A stretch of 26,259 bases of DNA from Pseudomonadota bacterium (lineage in GTDB: Bacteria > Pseudomonadota > Alphaproteobacteria > Rhizobiales > Devosiaceae), in NCBI GenBank assembly GCA_023428425.1, contig JAEYYP010000375.1:1-26259 (forward strand), written 5' to 3'. The translations under genes were made by a program, and so were the position numbers. This document shows, in pieces, positions 15,766 through 24,314 of the stretch. Within the stretch, counting starts at the first letter, position 1; every line of letters starts with the position of its first letter. A model generated the notes under the pieces. That model was not told the origin of the DNA. It saw only the letters and a list, made by a program, of their open reading frames with translations, and searched no databases.

Positions 15766-17685
15766 ATGACGCAGACCACTACGACCGGCACGCATGCGTC
15801 CGGCGCTGCGACGGCCGAAGATACCGGTCACGCCAGGAAGAACCTTCCCCTTCTCGTCCTCGGAGCCTTTGGCGTCGTCTACGGCGACATCGGGACGAGC
15901 CCGATCTACGCGTTCCGCCAAGCCATGTCGGTGCGGCCGGGAGCGGCGGCGTCGGAAGCCGAGGTGCTTGGGCTGCTCTCGCTCATCGTCTGGGCACTGA
16001 CACTGACGGTTACGATCAAGTACATCTTTTTCGTTACCCGGGCCGACAACAAGGGCGAGGGTGGTACGCTTTCGCTGATGTCTCTGGCCAGGTCGAGCTT
16101 CGCCAAGGGCGGCTGGATCACGGCGCTTGGGGTCATCGGGGCGGCCCTGTTCTTCGGCGATGCCATCATCACCCCGGCCATTTCCGTGCTCTCGGCCGTC
16201 GAGGGCGTCAAGCTCGTCGCGCCGCAACTGTCGAACTGGGTCGTGCCGATCACGGTGGTGATCATCATCGGACTGTTCTCGGTGCAGCGCTTTGGCACCG
16301 CGAAGGTGTCGACCGTGTTCGGACCGGTCATGGCGATCTGGTTCCTGACGCTCGGTATCACCGGGCTCATCCACATCTTCGACAAGCCCGAAATCCTGCT
16401 GGCGCTGAATCCGGCCTATGGCGTGGGCTTCCTGTTCACGCACGCGGGCATCGCCTTCGTCGTCATCGGCGCGATCTTCCTCGCCATTACCGGTGCCGAG
16501 GCGCTCTACGTCGACCTCGGGCATTTCGGCCGGCGTCCGATCGTCGTGGCGTGGTTCATCCTGGTCTTCCCCTGCCTTCTGCTCAACTACTTCGGGCAGG
16601 GGGCTTTCGTGCTGTTCCACGGCATCGAGGACACCTCCGATCCGTTCTTCCAGATGCAGCCCGAATGGTTCCTCATGCCGTTCGTCGGCCTGGCAACGGT
16701 GGCGACCGTCATCGCCAGCCAGGCGGTGATTTCGGGCACTTACAGCTTGGCGCAGCAGGCCATCGCGCTCAATTTCCTGCCACGCATGACGGTCCAGCAC
16801 ACGTCCGACACGCAGTCGGGCCAGATATACATGCCGCAGGTCAACACCCTGCTGATGGTGCTGGTTCTTGTGCTTGTGGTGAGCTTCGGCAGCTCGGCGG
16901 CGCTCTCCAATGCCTACGGTATCGCGGTCAGCGGCGTCATGCTGGTCACCGGCGTTCTGCTCGCCGTCGTCATGTGGCGGCGCTGGAACTGGGCCCCCGC
17001 GGTAGTGCTGCTGGTGATCGTGCCGTTCCTTATTCTCGACAGTGCGTTCTTTGCGGCAAACGTCATCAAGATATTCCAGGGAGGCTGGGTGCCGGCCGTC
17101 GCCGCAGCCGCAGTGGCGGGCACCATGGCCGTCTGGATCGCCGGCCGCCGGCGCCTCAGCGAGAAGACGCGCCGCGACGAGGTGCCGCTCGAGTTTCTCG
17201 TCGAGAACCTCTCCAAGAAACGCCCGACCATCGTGCCGGGCACGGCGATCTTCCTCACCTCCGACATCGAGGGCGCGCCCACTGCGCTGCTGCACAGCCT
17301 CAAGCACTACAAGGTGCTGCACGAGCAGAACGTCATCCTCACCGTCTTCACCTCCGACCGGCCGCGGGTCGCCGACGATGAGAAGGTACGTATCGAGGCC
17401 TACAACGACCTGTTTTACCGCGTGGTTGTGACGTTCGGGTACATGGAGACCCCGAACATTCCCAAGGCGCTGGCGCTTGCCCGCAAGCTGGGCTGGAAGT
17501 TCGACATCATGAGCACGTCTTTCTTCCTGTCGCGACGCGCGCTCAAGGCATCGCCGAAGGGGCGGATGCCGCGATTTGCGGACCGCTATTTCATCGCGCT
17601 GGCCCGCAACGCTACCGATGCGACGGAATACTTCCACATTCCGACCGGTCGCGTGGTTGAAATCGGCACGCAGGTGATGATCTAG
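15766..17685 (+). CDS. kup: Kup-type potassium uptake transporter
   Basis: A 639-residue K+ transporter of the KUP/HAK/KT family in the inner membrane, thought to act by K+/H+ symport. The signature GVVYGDIGTSP is at residues 36–46, at the start of the first of about 12 hydrophobic segments; NKGEGGTLSLMSL follows between early segments. A hydrophilic C-terminal domain (about 470–639) is cytoplasmic. Length and layout are normal. The start is ambiguous: ATG 15766 gives MTQTTTTGTHAS, while ATG 15727 would add 13 residues encoded by atypical codons and overlapping a stem-loop. Neither has a strong ribosome site; I prefer 15766. A GTG-started FAD enzyme begins 24 bp after the stop, so read-through into that pair is possible. 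Confidence 0.95.
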   Translation: MTQTTTTGTHASGAATAEDTGHARKNLPLLVLGAFGVVYGDIGTSPIYAFRQAMSVRPGAAASEAEVLGLLSLIVWALTLTVTIKYIFFVTRADNKGEGGTLSLMSLARSSFAKGGWITALGVIGAALFFGDAIITPAISVLSAVEGVKLVAPQLSNWVVPITVVIIIGLFSVQRFGTAKVSTVFGPVMAIWFLTLGITGLIHIFDKPEILLALNPAYGVGFLFTHAGIAFVVIGAIFLAITGAEALYVDLGHFGRRPIVVAWFILVFPCLLLNYFGQGAFVLFHGIEDTSDPFFQMQPEWFLMPFVGLATVATVIASQAVISGTYSLAQQAIALNFLPRMTVQHTSDTQSGQIYMPQVNTLLMVLVLVLVVSFGSSAALSNAYGIAVSGVMLVTGVLLAVVMWRRWNWAPAVVLLVIVPFLILDSAFFAANVIKIFQGGWVPAVAAAAVAGTMAVWIAGRRRLSEKTRRDEVPLEFLVENLSKKRPTIVPGTAIFLTSDIEGAPTALLHSLKHYKVLHEQNVILTVFTSDRPRVADDEKVRIEAYNDLFYRVVVTFGYMETPNIPKALALARKLGWKFDIMSTSFFLSRRALKASPKGRMPRFADRYFIALARNATDATEYFHIPTGRVVEIGTQVMI

Positions 17686-17709
17686 TCGCCCCTGAACCTG
17701 GGACGGCTC

Positions 17710-18936
17710 GTGAAATCTCTGGACGTTGCAATCGCCGGTGCAGGGCCGGGCGGACTGGCTGCCGCCTTGCTTCTCGGCCGGGCCGGCCATCGGGTCCGGC
17801 TGGTCGAGCGGTTCGAACGGCCGCAACCGGTCGGTTCGGGCCTCATGCTGCAGCCGACCGGACTGGCTGTGCTGAAGGCGCTGGGGCTCTACCAAGCCAT
17901 CCGGCAACTCGGCGCCCCGGTCGATCGCCTGGTGGGAACTGACGCGAAGTCGGGCCGGACGGTGCTGGATGTCGGCTATGGGCCGCTCGGCCCGGGTGTG
18001 CACGCGCTGGGGGTGCATCGTTCCGCGCTGTTCAAGGTGCTGCACGATGCAGTCGTCGAGGCGAGGCTACCGATCCGCAGTGGCTACACGGTAGCGGGGC
18101 TGCAGCGCGACCAGGGGAAGAGCTGGCTGCTGTCGCCGCAGGGACTGGAAGGCCCGTTCGACCTCGTGGTCGATGCGCTGGGCGCCCAATCGCCGCTCAA
18201 GCCGCTGGCGCGTTCGCCGGGCCGCGTTCGCCCACTCGAGTACGGTGCCATCTGGGGAACCACGCCGTGGACCGATGCCGGCTTCGACCGACAGGCCCTG
18301 ACCCAACGCTACCGCGCCTCAAGCGTGATGATCGGCGTCCTGCCGATCGGACGAACCACGCCCAGTGGTCCGGACCTCGCGGCCTTCTTCTGGAGCCTCA
18401 AGCCCGCTGACCATGCGATCCTCGTCCAGCGTGGCTTCCCGGCCTGGCGGCAGTCGGTCGAGGCGCACTGGCCGGCGGCGGCGCCGCATCTCGACGCGCT
18501 GGGCGGCTTTGAGGCGATGAACCTGGCTCGCTACCAGCACCACACGTTGCCGGTCCCGGCCGGGGATGGCATCGTCTTCATTGGCGACAGCGCCCACTCG
18601 ACCAGCCCGCAACTGGGGCAGGGCGCCAACATGGCGCTGCTCGACGCGCTTGCCCTGGCGCGGGCCCTCGACGCGGCCGACAGCATCAACGAGGCACTGG
18701 AACGCTACGTTGCAGTGCGCCGCTGGCATGTCCGCCTCTATCAACTGCTGTCGCTCACGCTGACCCCGTTCTACCAGTCCGACAGCGCCATCATGCCGGT
18801 GCTGCGCGACATGCTGGTCGGCAGCGTAGCGCGCGTGCCGCCCATGCCGATGGTGCTGGCGAAGATGGTCGCCGGGCAGTTGCTGAGTCCGCTCAAGGCC
18901 ATCGGGCTCGATCCTCGCTTGCAAGGTGAAGCGTGA
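17710..18936 (+). CDS. FAD-dependent monooxygenase-like oxidoreductase
   Basis: A 408-residue protein of the PHBH-type FAD-dependent monooxygenase superfamily. The N-terminal dinucleotide-binding motif is GAGPGG (G10, G12, G15), with VRLVERFERP supplying the ribose-binding acidic residue. The second FAD motif, FIGDSAHSTSPQLGQGANMA (the GD box), is intact near residues 290–310. The middle DG motif usually linked to FAD and NAD(P)H binding reads VVDALGAQSPLK, so its Asp-Gly is not conserved; cofactor handling may differ. The substrate is unknown; relatives hydroxylate aromatics or act in natural-product pathways. The start is GTG 17710 with GGGA about 6 bases upstream. Its TGA overlaps the next gene's ATG, which indicates translational coupling. 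Confidence 0.88.
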   Translation: MKSLDVAIAGAGPGGLAAALLLGRAGHRVRLVERFERPQPVGSGLMLQPTGLAVLKALGLYQAIRQLGAPVDRLVGTDAKSGRTVLDVGYGPLGPGVHALGVHRSALFKVLHDAVVEARLPIRSGYTVAGLQRDQGKSWLLSPQGLEGPFDLVVDALGAQSPLKPLARSPGRVRPLEYGAIWGTTPWTDAGFDRQALTQRYRASSVMIGVLPIGRTTPSGPDLAAFFWSLKPADHAILVQRGFPAWRQSVEAHWPAAAPHLDALGGFEAMNLARYQHHTLPVPAGDGIVFIGDSAHSTSPQLGQGANMALLDALALARALDAADSINEALERYVAVRRWHVRLYQLLSLTLTPFYQSDSAIMPVLRDMLVGSVARVPPMPMVLAKMVAGQLLSPLKAIGLDPRLQGEA

Positions 18937-20585
18937 TGAGCGTGCATGTGCTCATCGTTGGCGCCGGCGGTGTGTTCGGCTCACGCCTGGCGCGCCTGCT
19001 GGCGCGGCGCGGCGGCTATCGCCTTAGCCTCGGGGGACGCAACGAGACGAAGGTACTGCCGCTGCAGCGCGAACTCCGCGCCGCCCACCCCGATGGCGAG
19101 TTCGCCTACGTTCATATTGACCGCGAGCAGGCGAGCCCCGAGCGGCTCAAGGAGATCGGCTGCGCTATCGTTGTCGACTGTTCGGGGCCGTTCCAGCTTT
19201 CTGGCACGAGGCTGGTCGAGGCGGCGATCGGGGCGCGCGTGCATTATCTCGACATCGCAGACTCGCGCGCGTTCCTGGCCCAGATCGGCACGTTCGACAG
19301 CGCGGCGCGCGCCGTCGGCATCGCCGTTTTCTCCGGGGCCAGTTCCACGCCCGCCCTCAGCCACGCAGTGCTCGACAACCTGACAAGCGCGTGGCTCTCG
19401 GTCGACAGCGTGGATGTGGCAATCGTCCCCGGTAACCGCACGCCGAGGGGGCGCTCGGTGATCGGCGGCATTCTGAGCTGGGTCGGGCAGCGGGTGAGGG
19501 TATTCCGGGAAAGCGCCTGGCAGGAGGGGCGTGGCTGGAGCGATCCCCGTCCCATCGCCATCGAGGGGCTGCGACCGCGCCGCGCCTACCTCGCCGACGT
19601 GCCCGATCTCGACCTGCTCGTGCGCCGCTACCAGCCGCGCGTGCGGGCAGGGTTCGATGCAGGCATGGAGCTCGGGGTGCTCAACCGGCTCATCGGCCTC
19701 GCCGGCCGCCTGGTGCGCTGGCGGCTGGTGAAATCGGCGCGCGCCTTCGCCGGGCTCGGTGCATGGATAGCCGGGAAGCTGGGGCGCTTCGGCACGGATG
19801 AAGGTGGTATGCTCGTCGAGGCGGCGGGGCAGGATGCGCGCGGCGATACGCGCGTATCGCGCTGGTCGCTGAAGGCATCGGGCGGCGATGGTCCCTACGT
19901 GCCGGTGATCCCTGCGGCGGCGCTGGTCGAAGTGCTGGCGGCGGGCCGCGGCATTCGCGCCGGGGCGCGGTCGGCGGCAGGCGAGGTGTCGCTAGACCAG
20001 ATCCGCCCCTGGTTCGACGGGCTGGCCATCGACATCAAGTCACTCTCCTATCGTGGCGAGAAGCCGCTCTATCGACGGATCATGGGCGACGAGTTCGATC
20101 GACTGCCCGAGGTGACGCGCCGCATGCATCGCGGCCGACCCGCCGTCATCGCCATCGGCGAGGCGGAGGTGACGCCGCCGGCCGGCGCACTGGCTCGCCT
20201 TGTCGCTGGGGTGTTCGGCTTGCCGAGGGTTGAGGGCAAGGTACCGGTTCGCGTCGTCATCGAAAGCCGCGACGGCCGGGAGTACTGGACCCGCTTCTTC
20301 GGCGATGCGGCCATGCGATCGGTCATGAGCGCGGCGCCCGGCAATCTAGTCGAGGAACGATTTGGCCCGTTCACCCTGCGCATGCGACTGGTGGTGAAGC
20401 CGGGCGGCCTCGACATGGAGCGTGTTTCGGGCCGCATGTGGGGCGTGCCGCTGCCGGGATTTCTACTCCCGCAGGTGCGGGCGACAGAGCGCGTCGACGA
20501 CTATCGCCGCCATGCCTTCGATGTGGAGATCGTCGCCCCGCTGGCGGGCCGGCTGGTGGCCTATAGGGGTTGGCTTGAGGTTTGA
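18936..20585 (+). CDS. Saccharopine dehydrogenase-like NAD(P)-binding domain fused to DUF4166
   Basis: A 549-residue two-part protein. The N-terminal part (about 1–350) is a Rossmann-type domain like saccharopine dehydrogenase/trans-acting enoyl reductase proteins, with VLIVGAGGVFGSRLARLLA at residues 5–23 and later VVDCSGPF and HYLDIADSRAF. The C-terminal part (about 375–545) is DUF4166, beginning with PLYRRIMGDEFDRLP and including RFFGDAAMRSVM and FGPFTLRMRLVV. The first suggests an NAD(P)-linked reductase on an unknown substrate; DUF4166 has no assigned function. The ATG at 18936 overlaps the preceding TGA by one base (TGATG), with AAGGTGA upstream; an alternative GTG at 18933 adds one residue. 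It converges on the next gene with 3 bp between stops. Confidence 0.85.
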   Translation: MSVHVLIVGAGGVFGSRLARLLARRGGYRLSLGGRNETKVLPLQRELRAAHPDGEFAYVHIDREQASPERLKEIGCAIVVDCSGPFQLSGTRLVEAAIGARVHYLDIADSRAFLAQIGTFDSAARAVGIAVFSGASSTPALSHAVLDNLTSAWLSVDSVDVAIVPGNRTPRGRSVIGGILSWVGQRVRVFRESAWQEGRGWSDPRPIAIEGLRPRRAYLADVPDLDLLVRRYQPRVRAGFDAGMELGVLNRLIGLAGRLVRWRLVKSARAFAGLGAWIAGKLGRFGTDEGGMLVEAAGQDARGDTRVSRWSLKASGGDGPYVPVIPAAALVEVLAAGRGIRAGARSAAGEVSLDQIRPWFDGLAIDIKSLSYRGEKPLYRRIMGDEFDRLPEVTRRMHRGRPAVIAIGEAEVTPPAGALARLVAGVFGLPRVEGKVPVRVVIESRDGREYWTRFFGDAAMRSVMSAAPGNLVEERFGPFTLRMRLVVKPGGLDMERVSGRMWGVPLPGFLLPQVRATERVDDYRRHAFDVEIVAPLAGRLVAYRGWLEV

Positions 20586-20588
20586 GCC

Positions 20589-21017
20589 TTACTTCGGCAT
20601 GTCCGGGCAGAGATAGGGCACCGTCGCCGCGACGTATTTCTGCTCCTCTGCACCGCCGACGAGCTTGAGGCTCAGCACCAGCTCGGCATCCGAGAGCGAG
20701 ACGATGTCGGCAGCGATATCCATGCCGTCCTCGTTCCAGACGAGGGCGGTGTCCGAGGTCAGCTGCCACTGGTCGAGCCGATGCGTCTCCCAGCAGCTGT
20801 CCTGCACCAGCGTGCCATCTGAGAGGAAGATCTTCATGCCGCCCGGCAGGCCGCCGTCCTCGGCCCGCGTCCAGACGCGGTTGGTCAGGCCAGCCTTCGA
20901 GGTCTTCGAGTCGACGGCCGACTCGGTCGGCGTTTCCTCGGCGAAGGCGGGGAGGCAGGCGCTGGAGCCGACGCCCCACATGGCAAGCAGCGCGAAAAGG
21001 GCGGCTTTGCTGGTCAT
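20589..21017 (-). CDS. Secreted hypothetical protein (142 aa)
   Basis: I do not recognise a family. The product starts with a Sec-type signal peptide (residues about 1–26: MTSK, a hydrophobic core ALFALLAMWGVG, then AFA before EETP, a good signal peptidase I site). A Cys at 21 lies in GSSAC, which is a poor lipobox, so a soluble periplasmic protein is more likely than a lipoprotein. The mature part of about 116 residues is acidic, has three Trp in the middle, and two Cys (in QDSCWET and PYLCPDMP) that could form a disulfide. It looks like a small β-rich domain (alternating residues in ALVWNEDGMDIAADIVSLSD). The ATG at 21017 has GGAG about 9 bases upstream. It follows the OYE gene on the same strand but beyond a terminator. 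Confidence 0.75.
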   Translation of the reverse strand: MTSKAALFALLAMWGVGSSACLPAFAEETPTESAVDSKTSKAGLTNRVWTRAEDGGLPGGMKIFLSDGTLVQDSCWETHRLDQWQLTSDTALVWNEDGMDIAADIVSLSDAELVLSLKLVGGAEEQKYVAATVPYLCPDMPK

Positions 21018-21104
21018 TCAGGGAGGCTCCGTCTGGCTGGGGCTGAAGTGGTGAGCAAATCGCCCGGATGCAAGTCTCGCCCCGCCATCACGGCGAAATT
21101 CAGT

Positions 21105-21131
21105 CCGGCCTCCACCAGAAGCGGAGGCCGG
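21105..21131 (-). terminator. Hairpin terminator after the Old Yellow Enzyme gene
   Basis: CCGGCCTCC (21105–21113) and GGAGGCCGG (21123–21131) form a perfect 9-bp stem with a 9-nt loop, starting 8 bp past the minus-strand stop at 21140. The following minus-strand bases (ACTGAATTT) hold only a weak T tract, so termination may be partial. Confidence 0.65.
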
Positions 21132-21139
21132 GGAGTTGA

Positions 21140-22270
21140 TCAGGCCGGCTGGCGGATGCCGAGCGCGCGATCCTTGTCGCGGATGCGGAGCCGGGCCTGC
21201 TTGGGCCAAAGGTCATACTCGGCGCCATCGAGCTCGTGGTGCGCGTGAACCGCCCAGTTTGGATCCTCCAGAGCACCGCGGGCGAGCGCCACGAGGTCGG
21301 CCTCGCCGTTCGTCAGGATCGACTCGGCTTCCTCGGCCGTGCTGATCAGGCCCACGGCGATGGTCGGAATGCCCGTCTCGCGGACGGCCTTCGCGAAGCC
21401 CACCTGGTAGAGCGGAGCAGCCTTCAGCCCATAGGTCGCCACGCCGCCGGACGAGGTGTGGATGGCATCGACGCCGCGCGCCTTGAGTGCGCGGGCCAGC
21501 ACCTGCGAATCCTCCACCGACCAGCCGCCCTCGGCGCCATCGGTCGTCGAGATGCGCATCAGCAACGGCTTGTGCTCCGGCCAGACGGCGCGCACGGCGT
21601 CGGTGACCTCAAGCGCGAAGCGCATGCGGTTCTCGAGGCTGCCGCCGTAGCTGTCGGTGCGCTTGTTGGCGATAGGAGACAGGAACTGGTTGATCAGGTA
21701 GCCATGGGCGCCATGGATCTCGACCACGTCGAACCCGGCCTCGTCGGCGCGGCGGGCGGCATCGGCGAAGTCCTGGATGGTCCGCCGGATGCCCGCCTCG
21801 TCGAGCGCCGTCGGCACCTGGTAGACGTCGAGCTGCTCCGGGTTGTGGCTGATGGCGCTCGGCGCTACCGGCACCCAGTGCTCGAACCCATAGGCGGCGC
21901 GATCCGCCTCGCTTTCGTTAAAGCCGCCGCGCCACCAGATCGGGGTCGACGCCTTGCGGCCGGCATGCGCCAGCTGGATGCCCGCCGCCGCGCCTTCGTC
22001 GTGCAGGAAATCGACAATTCGCTTCAGTGGCGCGATGTGGCCATCCTCCCACAGGCCGAGATCGCCGTAGGAGATGCGGCCTTCAGGATTCACGCCCGTC
22101 GCCTCGAGGATCACGAGGCCGAATCCACCGAGCGCGAAGCGGCCCAGGTGCACGAGGTGCCAGTCATTGGCGTAGCCGTGCTGCGCCGTGTACTGGCACA
22201 TCGGAGCGACCACGGTGCGGTTGCGGAGTGTCAGCCCGCGCAGGGTATAGGGGGAGAAAAGCTGTGACAT
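21140..22270 (-). CDS. NADH:flavin oxidoreductase, Old Yellow Enzyme of the YqjM/NamA/XenA class
   Basis: A 376-residue FMN-containing (β/α)8-barrel ene-reductase that reduces activated C=C bonds or nitro groups with NAD(P)H. It belongs to the thermophilic-like class: APMCQYTA carries Cys25 and Tyr27, which tune the flavin (YqjM Cys26/Tyr28). The substrate-binding His pair is H186 and H189 in VEIHGAHGYLINQFLSP, with Tyr191 just after. QLAHAGRKAS, TDSYGGSLENR and LVALARGALEDPNWA are further family signatures. The length suits XenA-like members rather than the shorter YqjM. The ATG at 22270 opens MSQLFSPYTLRGLTLRNR, the standard N-terminus, though its ribosome site is weak. The natural substrate is unknown; such enzymes often serve electrophile or xenobiotic stress. 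Confidence 0.95.
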   Translation of the reverse strand: MSQLFSPYTLRGLTLRNRTVVAPMCQYTAQHGYANDWHLVHLGRFALGGFGLVILEATGVNPEGRISYGDLGLWEDGHIAPLKRIVDFLHDEGAAAGIQLAHAGRKASTPIWWRGGFNESEADRAAYGFEHWVPVAPSAISHNPEQLDVYQVPTALDEAGIRRTIQDFADAARRADEAGFDVVEIHGAHGYLINQFLSPIANKRTDSYGGSLENRMRFALEVTDAVRAVWPEHKPLLMRISTTDGAEGGWSVEDSQVLARALKARGVDAIHTSSGGVATYGLKAAPLYQVGFAKAVRETGIPTIAVGLISTAEEAESILTNGEADLVALARGALEDPNWAVHAHHELDGAEYDLWPKQARLRIRDKDRALGIRQPA

Positions 22271-22304
22271 CGGCAGTCCGCTGATGGGGAATGGGAGGCG
22301 TGAA

Positions 22305-22342
22305 TGTGCACACTCCCCCTTCCATCGGCAAGTACCGATGGA
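22305..22342. promoter_or_regulatory. Dyads upstream of the Old Yellow Enzyme gene
   Basis: TGTGCACA at 22305–22312 is an 8-bp palindrome 35 bp before the OYE start. TCCATCGG (22321–22328) and CCGATGGA (22335–22342) form a perfect 8-bp inverted repeat with a 6-bp centre, about 50–70 bp before it. The second could be a repressor operator for the OYE gene or a terminator hairpin for the lipoprotein gene ending at 22388; there is no T tract, which favours an operator. Confidence 0.4.
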
Positions 22343-22387
22343 CGAAAGTCTGACATGCGCCCCCGGTCGATCCCGATCGTGCCGGAC

Positions 22388-22762
22388 TTATCCGTTCACA
22401 GTGTATTCGACGATGCCGCCGGCGCGCACGGTCATGCGCTGGCGCGCTTCGCCGTAGTCGGTTCCCGAGCCCGACGAGAAGGCGTTGACGTCCCAGCAGC
22501 CGGCCGACACGGTGAAGTTGTAGCGCTGCCCGGGCCCGATATTGATGCCATCCGGCAGCCGGTCGACGCCGTAGGTCGAGACGTTGCAGTCGGAGATCAT
22601 CACTGCGTCGAAGTAGCGCCCGGTGGCGTTGATGACGGTGATGGTGCCGGTCGGCTCACCGGGGCGGATCAGTTCGCCGCCGGTAATCCAGGCGTCACCG
22701 GAACAGGCGGCCAGTGGCGCGGCCAAGAGCATCGCGGCTAGGCCGCGGCGGATAGACAGCAT
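22388..22762 (-). CDS. Small hypothetical lipoprotein
   Basis: A 124-residue product of no family I recognise. The N-terminus MLSIRRGLAAMLLAAPLAACSG is a lipoprotein signal peptide with lipobox LAAC, so the mature protein should be acylated at Cys20 and membrane-anchored. The mature part looks like a small all-β domain: TGTITVINATGRYFDAVMIS, then GINIGPGQRYNFTVSAG, then a final MTVRAGGIVEYTVN. It has two further Cys (in SDCNVS and AGCWDV) that might pair. I chose ATG 22762 because it starts the signal peptide and has GGGGGA about 8 bases upstream; upstream in-frame starts add a charged stretch that would spoil the signal. It lies between the MFS and OYE genes on the same strand. Confidence 0.75.
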   Translation of the reverse strand: MLSIRRGLAAMLLAAPLAACSGDAWITGGELIRPGEPTGTITVINATGRYFDAVMISDCNVSTYGVDRLPDGINIGPGQRYNFTVSAGCWDVNAFSSGSGTDYGEARQRMTVRAGGIVEYTVNG

Positions 22763-22778
22763 ATCGACATCCCCCATG

Positions 22779-22852
22779 CGTCGCGAACGCTTGCGACGAC
22801 TTTTCCCAACTGCTTCAAGTGCTAACAGAGACAGCATGGTGTCTCAATGCTG
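22779..22852 (-). promoter_or_regulatory. Hairpins, two mutually exclusive, before the lipoprotein gene
   Basis: CGTCGC (22779–22784) pairs with GCGACG (22793–22798) just before the ribosome site. Farther up, GAGACA (22828–22833)/TGTCTC (22840–22845) and CAGCAT (22832–22837)/ATGCTG (22847–22852) overlap, so only one of these two can form at a time. This may be a leader structure or an operator region; no function is shown. Confidence 0.3.
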
Positions 22853-22898
22853 GGACGCCTCGGCAGGGGATATCCTTGGGAAAGCGCCGGAAATTCTA

Positions 22899-24314
22899 TC
22901 AGGCCGGCTGGGCGCGGCGATGTCCCGAAACTTCAGAGCCGGCGTCTCGCGGCAGCATCAGCAGTTGCAGCGAGGCCAGGATGCACATCACTCCGACCGC
23001 GATGAAGGCGATGCGGAAATCGGTGAGGTCGAGGGCAGGGGCGCCGCGCACCACCTGCGAGACGTTGAGGATCGCCGCTGCCAGCGCCACGCCGAACACC
23101 ATCGAGACCTGCTGGAACATGCTCGACAGGGTCGATGCCGAGCCTCGCTTCTCGCTATCCACGTCGGCGAAGGCGAGCGTGGCGAGGGCGGTGAACTGCA
23201 TCGAGCGCGTGAGCCCGGCGACGAACAGGATGGCGAAGGTGAGCGGGTAGGCCGTATCGGCGCCGAGGAAACCGCAGACGATGATCGACAGTCCGGCGAG
23301 CGTGCCGTTGACAGTCAGGATGCTGCGGAAGCCGAAGCGGCGCAGGATCGGCGTCGTCACCGTCTTCATCAGGAGGTTGCCGAGGAAATAGACGAGTACC
23401 AGCCCGCCGGCCGCCAGCGGATCGAGCCCGAAGCCGACCTGGAACATCAGCGGCAGCAGGAACGGTGTGGCGTTGATGGTGAGGCGAAGCACGGCGCCCG
23501 CCAGTGCCTCGGATGCGGCGAAGGTGGGGATCCGCAGGGTACCGAGGTCGAGCAGGGGGTGGCTGGCGCGCCTCAGCCGCTGCACCGCCGCGACCCCGAC
23601 TGCCAGCCCCAGGGCCACGAGGCCGGCGGCGAATGGCAGGGACAGCGTCCCCTGCGCCAAGCCCTCGAAGCCATAGAGCAGAGCCGCCAGCGTGATCGCC
23701 GTCAGCACGAAGCCCGGCCAGTCGAAGGGGCGGTCGGTCGAGCGGGTATCGGCGGGGATGATCCGCGTCACCAGCAGCATGCCGGCAATGCCGAGCGGCA
23801 CGTTGATCCAGAAGTTCCAGTGCCAGCTGACATAGGTAGTGAGGAAGCCGCCGATAGCCGGGCCGACCACCGGAGCGAAGAGCGCGGGCCACACGGTCAG
23901 GCCGATGGCCTGGACGATTTCGGACTTCTGCACGCTGCGCAGCACGATCACGCGGCCGATGGGGAACATCAGCGCGCCCCCGGCGCCCTGCACGATCCTG
24001 GCGATGACGAACTGCGTCAGGTCGGTGGCAAGGCCGCAGGCCAGCGACGACAGGGTGAACACCAGCATGGCGAGGAGAAACACCCGACGGGCGCCGAACC
24101 GGTCCGACAGCCAACTGGCCGTCGGAATGACCACCGCCGCCATCAGCATGTAGGCGGTGATGCCGATGCTCATGTCGAGCGTCGCCACGCCGAAGTCGCG
24201 CGCCATGACCGGCAGCGCGGTGACGATGATCACGCCATCGAGGATCTGCATGAACATCGAAGCCGCAACAACGAGCGATACGTTGCGGGAATGGGCGGAG
24301 AAGGCCTGGGGCAT
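22899..24314 (-). CDS. MFS drug-efflux transporter of the DHA2 (EmrB/QacA) type
   Basis: A 471-residue inner-membrane antiporter of the major facilitator superfamily, with about 14 hydrophobic segments as in the DHA2 drug:H+ antiporter family. The first segment holds MQILDGVIIVTALPVMARDFG, the EmrB-like version of motif D1. Motif A follows as WLSDRFGARRVFLLA. Motif C is approximated by APVVGPAIGGFLTTYVSWHWNFWINVPLG, which is very typical of DHA2 proteins. No membrane-fusion (EmrA) gene is beside it. The lipoprotein gene follows by 136 bp on the same strand, and a CE7 esterase is divergent 182 bp away. The ATG at 24314 gives the usual short cytoplasmic N-terminus, though its ribosome site is weak. 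Substrates cannot be told from sequence. Confidence 0.92.
   Translation of the reverse strand: MPQAFSAHSRNVSLVVAASMFMQILDGVIIVTALPVMARDFGVATLDMSIGITAYMLMAAVVIPTASWLSDRFGARRVFLLAMLVFTLSSLACGLATDLTQFVIARIVQGAGGALMFPIGRVIVLRSVQKSEIVQAIGLTVWPALFAPVVGPAIGGFLTTYVSWHWNFWINVPLGIAGMLLVTRIIPADTRSTDRPFDWPGFVLTAITLAALLYGFEGLAQGTLSLPFAAGLVALGLAVGVAAVQRLRRASHPLLDLGTLRIPTFAASEALAGAVLRLTINATPFLLPLMFQVGFGLDPLAAGGLVLVYFLGNLLMKTVTTPILRRFGFRSILTVNGTLAGLSIIVCGFLGADTAYPLTFAILFVAGLTRSMQFTALATLAFADVDSEKRGSASTLSSMFQQVSMVFGVALAAAILNVSQVVRGAPALDLTDFRIAFIAVGVMCILASLQLLMLPRDAGSEVSGHRRAQPA

Noticed and set aside
15298..18045. A 915-codon minus-strand open frame opposite the flavoprotein, kup and the FAD gene
   Set aside because: It spans three well-supported plus-strand genes and their gaps; low-complexity His/Asp/Arg composition marks it as an antisense artefact.
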